Below are positions 52,280-60,009 of a DNA stretch of 64,000 nt, piece after piece. The DNA is from Paenibacillus melissococcoides (GTDB taxonomy: Bacteria; Bacillota; Bacilli; Paenibacillales; Paenibacillaceae). A model generated the notes under the pieces. It was given only the letters and a program-made list of their open reading frames with translations. It did not search any database and was not told where the DNA came from. The stretch lies in assembly GCA_944800085.1 (NCBI GenBank), contig CALYLO010000006.1:1-64000 (forward strand), written 5' to 3'. The position numbers and the translations under genes were made by a program. The first letter of the stretch is position 1. Each line of letters starts with the position of its first letter.

Positions 52280-52316
52280 AACCGTTATATTAATATATAT
52301 TAATATGAAAACGGTT
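52280..52316. promoter_or_regulatory. Large palindrome upstream of deoD
   Basis: AACCGTT (52280-52286) and AACGGTT (52310-52316) flank a perfect 20-base AT palindrome (52287-52306). The element lies 38 bases before the deoD start and is a strong operator candidate. Confidence 0.65.
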
Positions 52317-52540
52317 ACTTGTCTTTATACGATACCATGAACTCGGATGCAAAACCGTAATGGCGGGCACTTATATTCTGTGAACAATTTCACCAAATTA
52401 TTGACGGGTCGGTAACTGAATCCGCCTTTCTTCGCCAATTATAATCAAGATATGACATATGACAAACGGCCCCGACCTTATCGTCGGCAGCCGCCATCAG
52501 ATTCATACATGCATGGCGCATTTACGGCACCATGGATTTT

Positions 52541-53272
52541 TTACGGTTGGGAAATATCTTGCGAGCGCCATTTGCGGTAGGCGGGCGAATCGTCCATGTC
52601 ATCGCACATCGATTGCAGCTTTTCCAAATTGGTAATGTAAATGTACTTCTGATTCATCGTCAGCACGCCCTCATCCTGCAGTTCGCGCATGACCTTCGAG
52701 ATCGATTCCCGGGTCACGCCAATCATATTGGCCAAGAGGTGATGCGTTACTTTACAATCGATCTTGTAAGCGGATTCAGCAGGCTTGCCCAAGTTGTAGT
52801 ACAGGTCCAGGAGCAAGTTCGCCAGCTTCAGCCGCACGTCAAGATACGAGAGGTAGCGGACTTTGTTGTTCATATTGCTCAAATGATCGAGCAGCCGGTT
52901 ATAGGCTCGCTTCAGCACCAATGGGTGTCTGTCCATGATCGTAATGAAATCGGAACGGCTTATAATCCAGAAATGGGAGGTTTCCATCGTTTCTACGGTA
53001 GCGACGCGCCGAGGGTAGGTGGCAATCGTCTCCATCTCGCCGATGATATCGCCGGGGAACTGGAAGTTCAAAATAATTTCCTTGTCGTGATAAAGGCGAT
53101 ATACTTTTACTAGTCCCTCCCGCAAAATATATATATCGGAACTATCATCATCCTCATGGATGAGTATCTGGTTCTTCTTATAGGTTCGCGTTTTGAGCAG
53201 GGGAAGAATACGGTCGCAATCCTCCTGCGATAAATCCTGTAACAAAAAAACGTGCTGCAAACTGCTGAGCAT
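52541..53272 (-). CDS. Crp/Fnr-family transcriptional regulator
   Basis: A 243-residue regulator starting at ATG 53270-53272 with AAGGAGA. Residues ~10-120 are a cyclic-nucleotide-binding-like beta barrel (ILIHEDDDSSDIYILREGLV, FPGDIIGEMETIA). A dimer helix follows at ~125-150, then a winged helix (HHLLANMIGVTRESISKVMREL). No Cys cluster for oxygen sensing is seen. It is divergent from deoB, with only 157 bases between, so it may regulate nucleoside genes. The ligand is unknown. Confidence 0.88.
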   Translation of the reverse strand: MLSSLQHVFLLQDLSQEDCDRILPLLKTRTYKKNQILIHEDDDSSDIYILREGLVKVYRLYHDKEIILNFQFPGDIIGEMETIATYPRRVATVETMETSHFWIISRSDFITIMDRHPLVLKRAYNRLLDHLSNMNNKVRYLSYLDVRLKLANLLLDLYYNLGKPAESAYKIDCKVTHHLLANMIGVTRESISKVMRELQDEGVLTMNQKYIYITNLEKLQSMCDDMDDSPAYRKWRSQDISQP

Positions 53273-53429
53273 GGATTCTCCTTTCTCGGCAGGAATATGG
53301 ATATATTGCCTGTCCAAAAACCATAATTACAATTATACATCTATATATTACATGACATTCGCCGGAGAACCAAGTGCCGGCGTCAGTGTCCGATTTGACA
53401 ACTTGGATAACAGAAGAGGAGTGGTAAAC

Positions 53430-54611
53430 ATGTTTGAACGAGTATGTGTCGTCGTCATGGATAGCGTAGGCATCGGAGAGCTTCCGGATGCGGAACGCTT
53501 CGGCGATGCCGGCTCTCATACGCTCGGCCATATCGCGGAGCGCGTGCCGACGATTCAGCTTCCGAATCTGCAGGCGCTCGGTCTGGGCAATATCGCGGAC
53601 CTGCCGCATATTCCTCCGGCCGGGTCTCCGCTTGCCTTCTACGGGAAAATGGCGGAGACTTCCGTCGGCAAAGACACGATGACCGGCCATTGGGAGCTGA
53701 TGGGCCTGCATGTCGACATTCCGTTCGAGGTCTACCCGGAGGGATTTCCGGAGCCGCTTATCAAGGCTTTCGAGGATAAGACGGGCCGCAAGGTGCTCTG
53801 CAACCGCCCCGCTTCCGGCACGGATGTGCTGAATGAGTACGGCGAAGAGCAGATGCGCACCGGCGCCTGGATCGTATATACGTCCGCGGACAGCGTCTTC
53901 CAGATTGCGGCCCATGAGGATATCATTCCGCTGGATGAGCTGTATGCGGCATGCAAAATTGCGCGGGAGATGACGCTGACCGCGCCGTATGCGGTCGGAC
54001 GCGTTATCGCGCGGCCGTACGTCGGCGAGCCGGGGAACTTCAAGCGGACCGCCAATCGGCATGATTACGCGCTTGCTCCGCCGGCGAAGACGGTGCTCAA
54101 TTCCATCTCCGAGAGCGGGTATGATGTGGTATCCGTGGGGAAAATTAACGACATCTTCTCCGGAAGCGGAATCAATCATTCCTATCCTACCAAGAGCAAT
54201 GCGCACGGCATTGAGACGACGATCGAGCGGTTAGGGGACGCCGGGAAAGGGTTGATCTTTACCAATCTGGTTGATTTCGATTCCCTCTACGGACACCGCC
54301 GCGATCCGGAGGGCTACGCTCGGTGCCTGGAAGAATTCGATCGGGCGCTGCCGAAGATGATGGAACGGGTCGGCGAGAAAGACCTGCTTATCATTACGGC
54401 CGATCACGGGAATGACCCGATTCATGCCGGCACGGATCATACGCGCGAGTATGTGCCGATTCTCATTTACAATCCGACGTTTGCGGGCAAGACCGCGTCC
54501 ATCGGAGTGCGCTCGACCTTTGCCGACTTGGCCGCTACGCTGGCCGAAAACTTCGGCGTCACGGGAACAGGTCACGGGACCAGCTTTTTATCGCTGTTGA
54601 CGGCCCGCTGA
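53430..54611 (+). CDS. deoB: Phosphopentomutase DeoB
   Basis: A 393-residue metalloenzyme that interconverts ribose-1- and ribose-5-phosphate. The start is ATG 53430 with AGAGGAGTGG; the frame opens earlier within the divergent regulator. Motifs: VVMDSVGIGELPDA (metal D11), VGKDTMTGHWELMG with the phosphorylated Thr85, NRPASGTDVL, and ITADHGNDP then HTREYVPIL for metal binding. It is followed at short spacing by a nucleoside-type ABC transporter, so the operon couples uptake with catabolism. Confidence 0.95.
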   Translation: MFERVCVVVMDSVGIGELPDAERFGDAGSHTLGHIAERVPTIQLPNLQALGLGNIADLPHIPPAGSPLAFYGKMAETSVGKDTMTGHWELMGLHVDIPFEVYPEGFPEPLIKAFEDKTGRKVLCNRPASGTDVLNEYGEEQMRTGAWIVYTSADSVFQIAAHEDIIPLDELYAACKIAREMTLTAPYAVGRVIARPYVGEPGNFKRTANRHDYALAPPAKTVLNSISESGYDVVSVGKINDIFSGSGINHSYPTKSNAHGIETTIERLGDAGKGLIFTNLVDFDSLYGHRRDPEGYARCLEEFDRALPKMMERVGEKDLLIITADHGNDPIHAGTDHTREYVPILIYNPTFAGKTASIGVRSTFADLAATLAENFGVTGTGHGTSFLSLLTAR

Positions 54612-54674
54612 CGTGCTCGCTTTAGATAGATGCAAGACGAAGCAGGATTCATTAATCTCAAGGGGGAACTCGTC

Positions 54675-55709
54675 ATGAAAAAATCGATGTTGTTGGTCTT
54701 ATCAGCGATGCTATTGTTCACCTTCGCTCTGGCTGGCTGCGGCAACAAGTCCGGGGGGACGAACGCCGGCGGCGGCGAAGGCGCTGAAGACGGCGGGAAG
54801 AAGCTGAAGGTCGGGATGGTTACCGATATGGGAAGCGTGAACGACAAATCGTTCAACCAGAGCGCTTGGGAAGGTCTGCAGAAGCTGCGCGACGACTTCG
54901 GCTATGAAGTCAAATATTTGGAGCCGAAAAATGACGGCGAAGTCAATCCGAGCTTGAACCAGTTCGTCAAAGGCGGCTACGACTTGACCTGGGCCACGGC
55001 TTATACGCTGGACGATGCGGTAACGAAGATTGCCAAGGAAAATCCGGACGCGAAGCTGGGCATCGTCGATTCCGAAATCGTCGTGCCGAACGTCGCTTCC
55101 GTCTCCTTTAAAGAAAACGAAGGCGCGTTCCTGGTCGGCGTTATCGCCGGGTCGATGACGAAGTCGAACAAAATCGGATTCGTCGGCGGCATGGAAATTC
55201 CGGTCATCAAGCGCTTCGAAGCCGGCTTCCGCGAAGGCGTCAAGGCGGTTAATCCGGATGCTTCCTTCAAAGCGATTTACACGGGGCAGTTCACCCGCGT
55301 AGATATGGGGAAATCGGCCGCTTCCACGCTCTATGACGATGGCGTCGATATTATTTTCCACGCATCGGGCTTGACGGGGAACGGGGTGTTCAATGAAGCG
55401 AAAGAGCGCGTGAAGCGCGGTGACCGCGTCTGGGTTATCGGCGTAGACAAAGACCAGTCGCTTGAGTTCGGCGATGATGTAACGTTGACCTCGATGATTA
55501 AGAAGGTCGACGAAGCCGTCTACACGATTTCCAAGGCATTGGCGGACGGCAACTTCCCTGGCGGCAAGGTGACCTCGATGGGTCTGAAGGAAAAAGGCGT
55601 CGATATTGCGCCGACTTCCGACAAAAACGTGCCGAAGGACGTATTGGATAAAGTCGAAGAATACCGCGCCAAGATTATAAACGGCGAGATTGAAGTGCCG
55701 ACGACTTAA
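54675..55709 (+). CDS. BMP-family lipoprotein, nucleoside-binding (NupN/Med type)
   Basis: A 344-residue substrate-binding lipoprotein. Start ATG 54675 after AGGGGG. Lipobox FALAGC places the lipidated Cys at 22, followed by a Gly-rich linker. The BMP domain includes GMVTDMGSVNDKSFNQSAW, GIVDSEIVVPNVASVSF, GFVGGMEIPVIKRFEAGF and WVIGVDKDQS. Relatives (PnrA, NupN) bind purine nucleosides. It lies between deoB and the ATPase of the same transporter. Confidence 0.92.
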   Translation: MKKSMLLVLSAMLLFTFALAGCGNKSGGTNAGGGEGAEDGGKKLKVGMVTDMGSVNDKSFNQSAWEGLQKLRDDFGYEVKYLEPKNDGEVNPSLNQFVKGGYDLTWATAYTLDDAVTKIAKENPDAKLGIVDSEIVVPNVASVSFKENEGAFLVGVIAGSMTKSNKIGFVGGMEIPVIKRFEAGFREGVKAVNPDASFKAIYTGQFTRVDMGKSAASTLYDDGVDIIFHASGLTGNGVFNEAKERVKRGDRVWVIGVDKDQSLEFGDDVTLTSMIKKVDEAVYTISKALADGNFPGGKVTSMGLKEKGVDIAPTSDKNVPKDVLDKVEEYRAKIINGEIEVPTT

Positions 55710-55774
55710 TTTCACCATACCTTCTCCCCGCCCGCTTGACCGGCGGGGAGATGTGTTACGGAGGGGAACGCCAT

Positions 55775-57316
55775 ATGCACAACGGAGATATCGTACTGGA
55801 ACTGAAAGGAATTACAAAGCGCTTTCCCGGCATTGTAGCAAACGATCAAATCAGCCTGCAGTTGAAAAAAGGCGAGATTCACGCGCTTCTCGGCGAAAAC
55901 GGCGCCGGCAAATCGACATTGATGAATATCGTATTCGGATTATATCAGCCTGATGAAGGCAGTATTGAGCTGAACGGCCGGCCGATTTTGATGGACGGCC
56001 CGAACAAGGCGATTGAATGCGGCATCGGCATGGTGCATCAGCACTTCAAGCTTGTTCACCCCTTTACGGTTACGGAAAATATCGTGCTCGGCATGGAGCC
56101 GACGCGAGGCATAAAGATGGATTTGAAGGGCGCTGCCTCGAAAATACGGCAGCTGTCCGAGCAGTACGGGCTGAATGTGAAGCCGGAAGCGGTCATCGAG
56201 TCGATTTCCGTCGGCATGCAGCAGCGCGTCGAAATTATGAAAACGTTGTATCGCGGCGCCGAGATTATTATTTTCGACGAGCCGACCGCGGTGCTGACGC
56301 CGCAGGAGATCGAGGAGCTGCTGCACATCATGAAACGGCTGGCTGCCGAGGGCAAATCGATTCTGCTCATCACGCACAAGCTGAAGGAAATTATGGAGGT
56401 CGCGGACCGCTGCACGATCATCCGCCGGGGCAAAGTCATCGACACTGTCCTGGTGTCCGAGACGGATCCGGAAATGCTGGCCGAGAAGATGGTAGGCAAG
56501 CATGTCGAGTTCAAGACGGACAAGTCGCCGGCTGCGCCGCAGGATGTGATGCTTGAGGTCGACAACCTGATCGTGAAGGACGAGCACGGGCAGCATGCCG
56601 TGGACGGCGTCAGCTTTCGGGTGCGCGCCGGGGAGATTGTCGGCATTGCCGGCGTAGACGGCAACGGACAGAATGAACTGATTGAGGCGATTACCGGCAT
56701 GCGCCGGACCGCGGGCGGGCAGATCCGGCTGGCGGGACAGGATGTGACGGATGTGTCGCCGCGGGACGCTTCGGACAAGGGTATCTCCTATATCCCTCAG
56801 GATCGGCACAAGCACGGACTCGTGCTTGACTTCGACGTCAGCGAAAATGCCGTGCTCAAATCGTACGACAGCCTGAAGTTCAGCCGCAATGGCTTCATGG
56901 ATCAGCAGGCGGTTGAGCAGGTGGCGGAGCGGTATGTCGAGCAGTTCGATATTCGGACGCCAAGCATCCATACGCTGGTGCGGGCGATGTCCGGCGGGAA
57001 CCAGCAGAAGATCATTATCGCGCGCGAGATCGACAAAGATCCGAAGCTGCTCGTCGCAGCCCAGCCGACACGGGGGCTGGACGTCGGCGCGATCGAATTC
57101 GTGCATAAGCAATTAATCACCCAGCGCGACGCAGGCAAGGCCGTTCTGCTTGTGTCGTTCGAGCTGGAAGAGATACTGAATGTGGCCGACCGCATTCTCG
57201 TCATGTTCGACGGGCGCATTGTCGGGGAGACGACGCCGGAGACAACGACAGACCAGGAGCTGGGTCTTATGATGGCCGGCAAGCATCAAGGGGGGGAACG
57301 TCATGAACAAGCTTAA
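55775..57316 (+). CDS. Nucleoside ABC transporter ATPase (NupO/YufO type)
   Basis: A 513-residue protein with two fused ABC domains. Start ATG 55775 after GGAGGGG; the frame opens earlier without a site. The first domain has GENGAGKST, SVGMQQRVEIMKTLYRGA and IIIFDEPTAVLTPQE. The second domain has a degenerate Walker A (GVDGNGQNEL), a signature MSGGNQQKIIIAREID and PTRGLDVGA. Sugar- and nucleoside-type importers have the same arrangement. Its stop overlaps the first permease gene by 14 bases. Confidence 0.92.
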   Translation: MHNGDIVLELKGITKRFPGIVANDQISLQLKKGEIHALLGENGAGKSTLMNIVFGLYQPDEGSIELNGRPILMDGPNKAIECGIGMVHQHFKLVHPFTVTENIVLGMEPTRGIKMDLKGAASKIRQLSEQYGLNVKPEAVIESISVGMQQRVEIMKTLYRGAEIIIFDEPTAVLTPQEIEELLHIMKRLAAEGKSILLITHKLKEIMEVADRCTIIRRGKVIDTVLVSETDPEMLAEKMVGKHVEFKTDKSPAAPQDVMLEVDNLIVKDEHGQHAVDGVSFRVRAGEIVGIAGVDGNGQNELIEAITGMRRTAGGQIRLAGQDVTDVSPRDASDKGISYIPQDRHKHGLVLDFDVSENAVLKSYDSLKFSRNGFMDQQAVEQVAERYVEQFDIRTPSIHTLVRAMSGGNQQKIIIAREIDKDPKLLVAAQPTRGLDVGAIEFVHKQLITQRDAGKAVLLVSFELEEILNVADRILVMFDGRIVGETTPETTTDQELGLMMAGKHQGGERHEQA

Positions 57317-58379
57317 ATCGATGCTAGCCAAAGAATCGGTTATCATCTCTCTCGTGGCCATCATCCTCGGAATTGTGATTGGAGCTCTCGTGATGCTTGC
57401 CGGAGGCTACGATCCGCTGCTGGCGTATCAGTCGCTGGTGGAGAAAATCTTCGGCTCCGCCTATGACATGGGAGAGACGCTGCGGGCGATCGTGCCGCTT
57501 ATTTTCGCCGGATTGGCCGTTGCGCTTGCGTTCCGCGCGGGCATGTTCAACATCGGGGTGGACGGCCAGATTGTCATGGGATCGCTCGGAGCGCTCGTCG
57601 TGGGCAATATGATATCGCTGCCGCCGATTCTGCACGGCATCGTGGCGATTATCGCGGGCACGATTCTGGGCGGTCTGTGGGGCGCGCTTGTCGGTCTGCT
57701 CAAGACGAAGCGGGGCATCAACGAGGTTATCTCCTGCATCATGCTGAACTGGACGGCGCTCTATATCAGCCATATGGTCATCAAGGCGTTCATGGCCGAG
57801 TCGGGGACCTCCCGCTCGCAGAACATTCAGGAATCGGCCAGCATCCAGATCGGATGGCTGAGCGATCTGATGAGCGGGGCCCGCGTCCATTGGGGATTCT
57901 TCATCGTCATCATCGCCATTATCGGGTATCACCTGTATATGAACCGGACGAAATGGGGGTATGAGACCCGCGCCGTAGGGAATAACAGACATGCGGCGGA
58001 ATATGCCGGCATGAACGTGTCCAAGGTCATTACCCGGACGTTCTTCCTCTCGGGGATGCTGGGCGGCATGATCGGTACGCTGGAAGTGCTGGGCGTCTTC
58101 AAATATATGGCCATCTCCTCGGTTACGTCCGGAATCGGCTTCGACGGCATCGCCGTCGCGCTGCTTGGCATGAACGGCGCGCTGGGCGTCGTGCTGGCCG
58201 CCGCGCTGTTCGGGGCGCTCATGTACGGTGCGCAGGGCATGAGCTTCGGAGCGAACGTCCCTGGCGAGGTCATCAAGATGGTCATCAGCATCATCATCTT
58301 CTTCGCCGCGGCACCAGGCATGATCCGTTGGTTGTTGACACGGTTTTCACGTTCCAAAAAGGCGAAGCGGGAGGGATAA
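57303..58379 (+). CDS. Nucleoside ABC transporter permease (NupP/YufP type)
   Basis: A 358-residue membrane protein with 9-10 hydrophobic segments, start ATG 57303 after GGGGGGAACG inside the ATPase gene. The BPD_transp_2 motif region is visible in AFRAGMFNIGVDGQIVMG and KVITRTFFLSGMLGGMIGTLEV. It pairs with the following permease to form the channel for nucleosides. The next gene begins 3 bases after its stop. Confidence 0.92.
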   Translation: MNKLKSMLAKESVIISLVAIILGIVIGALVMLAGGYDPLLAYQSLVEKIFGSAYDMGETLRAIVPLIFAGLAVALAFRAGMFNIGVDGQIVMGSLGALVVGNMISLPPILHGIVAIIAGTILGGLWGALVGLLKTKRGINEVISCIMLNWTALYISHMVIKAFMAESGTSRSQNIQESASIQIGWLSDLMSGARVHWGFFIVIIAIIGYHLYMNRTKWGYETRAVGNNRHAAEYAGMNVSKVITRTFFLSGMLGGMIGTLEVLGVFKYMAISSVTSGIGFDGIAVALLGMNGALGVVLAAALFGALMYGAQGMSFGANVPGEVIKMVISIIIFFAAAPGMIRWLLTRFSRSKKAKREG

Positions 58380-58382
58380 CAG

Positions 58383-59336
58383 ATGGAATTGCTCGGATCT
58401 TTAATCAACGGGACTCTCGTATTTGCAACAGCACTCGTCTTCGCCGCGCTGGGCGGACTCATTGCGGAGCGTTCGGGGGTTATCAACCTCGGCTTGGAAG
58501 GCTTCATGGTGTCAGGCGCGTTTTCCTCCGCGGTTGTGGCTTATTACGCCGAACAGGCGGGACTGGGTGCGGCTTCTCCATGGCTGGGCTGTCTGGCCGC
58601 GCTTATCTTTACCGTTATCTTCTCGGGCATTCACGTCATTGCCTCGGTTCGCTTCAAGGCGAATCAGGTCATTAGCGGGATCGTGGTCAATATGCTCGCC
58701 GCCAGCTCCACCTTCTTCCTGGTGAAGCTCATCTTCGACGGAGCGGCCGAGACGCCGGTCATCAGCAATGTGTTCCACCGGATTCACATTCCTTGGCTGA
58801 GCGATCTTCCGTTCGTGGGCAGAGCGTTCTTCCAGTCGTATCCGACGACGTATATCGCGCTGCTGCTCGTCATCATCGTCTATTACGTGATGTTCAAGAC
58901 GCCGCTCGGCCTGCGGCTGCGGGCGGTCGGCGAGCACCCGGGAGCGGCGGACACGGCCGGGGTGAAGGTCAACCGGCTGCGCGGCTGGGCCGTCATGGTC
59001 GGCGGATCGATTGCCGCGCTGGGCGGAGCGACGATTGCGCTGACGGCGAACAGCAGCTTCGCGTCCAACACGATCTCCGGGCAGGGGTATATCGCGCTGG
59101 CCGCCGTTATCTTCGGCCGCTGGAATCCGATCGGCGCGACGTGCGCGGCGTTGTTCTTCGGCCTCGCGCAGGCGCTGCGAGATCAGGTTCAGCTGTACTC
59201 CTTCGCCAACGCGGTGCCGACGGAAGTATTCTATATGCTGCCGTACGTGCTGACGCTTCTCGTGCTGATCTTCACGGCCGGCAAGAGCAATTCGCCGTCT
59301 GCGCTCGGCGCGCCATATGAGCCGGGCAAGCGGTAA
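58383..59336 (+). CDS. Nucleoside ABC transporter permease (NupQ/YufQ type)
   Basis: A 317-residue membrane protein, last gene of the deoB-transporter operon. Hydrophobic segments run throughout. Family stretches: ALGGLIAERSGVINLGLEG, RFKANQVISGIVVNMLAA, LRAVGEHPGAADTAGVKVN and GQGYIALAAVIFGRWNP. It works with the preceding permease. Three bases separate the two genes, so translation is coupled. Confidence 0.92.
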   Translation: MELLGSLINGTLVFATALVFAALGGLIAERSGVINLGLEGFMVSGAFSSAVVAYYAEQAGLGAASPWLGCLAALIFTVIFSGIHVIASVRFKANQVISGIVVNMLAASSTFFLVKLIFDGAAETPVISNVFHRIHIPWLSDLPFVGRAFFQSYPTTYIALLLVIIVYYVMFKTPLGLRLRAVGEHPGAADTAGVKVNRLRGWAVMVGGSIAALGGATIALTANSSFASNTISGQGYIALAAVIFGRWNPIGATCAALFFGLAQALRDQVQLYSFANAVPTEVFYMLPYVLTLLVLIFTAGKSNSPSALGAPYEPGKR

Positions 59337-59913
59337 TATCGACAGCAAGCGAATAGACTGGCCTATGGGGGGGCCCAAAAGTAGGATTTCACTACAGTGA
59401 GACAGCCCCCCCTGATTCTCAGCTCGACTCGCCGAAAAACTGCAAAACTACACTTTTCCTTTATGACGTGTACTCCGTTACAGGGAATCCTGCAAAACGG
59501 CATCAATTTCTGACTATCCAATCGATAAAAGACAAAAATCGATGAACATCATGTACTTTTGCAGGAATTTCATCAAATAGCGGCTGAAAGAGCAGAAATT
59601 GATGCATCCACGCAGCATTTCACTGCTTCATCCATCTTCCACCAGTTGCGCCGCCGTTTTTCCCGCATCCACATTCTCTGTTACCTCGTCATCTCCATCA
59701 TTTCGCAGTGCCTGTGAGACACCCCCTTTTTTCATGTCCGGGCTTCCCGTCGCATACATTTTTCGTAGCTTCAGGCGCCGGTGCGCGCCCCTTTCTTCCA
59801 TGCCGCGAGCTGACCGTGCGCGATTATTTTAAAACAAAAGAAAAACGCTGTTCTTATATCCGTTTTCATCCTTTTTTGAACCATTTTAAGGGGATTTGCC
59901 AAAAATAATCTGT
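59337..59913. other. Gene-free stretch with repeat-like motifs
   Basis: No supported gene; a frame at 59599-59832 has no ribosome site. A G7/C7 pair near 59366 and 59406 could form a hairpin closing the transporter operon. CCTGCAAAAC near 59488 and TTTTGCAGGAA near 59556 resemble motifs in the 30.1-30.4 kb gap. Confidence 0.45.
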
Positions 59914-59942
59914 TTGAATTCTGAAAAGGCGGGAGGTATAAT
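59914..59942 (+). promoter_or_regulatory. SigA promoter of the YhgE/Pip gene
   Basis: TTGAAT (59914-59919) and TATAAT (59937-59942) are spaced 17 bases. Downstream, GGTCATTCGGTCA is a short direct repeat just before the ribosome site GAGGAGGTGA and may bind a regulator. Confidence 0.75.
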
Positions 59943-60009
59943 ATCAAACATCTGCAAAGTCAGAACTATTTTAACAAAATGGTCATTCGGTCAGTGAGGA
60001 GGTGACAGC

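Noticed and set aside
59599..59832. 77-codon open frame after the nucleoside transporter
   Set aside because: No ribosome site, Ser/Arg-rich product without pattern, in a repeat-like gap.
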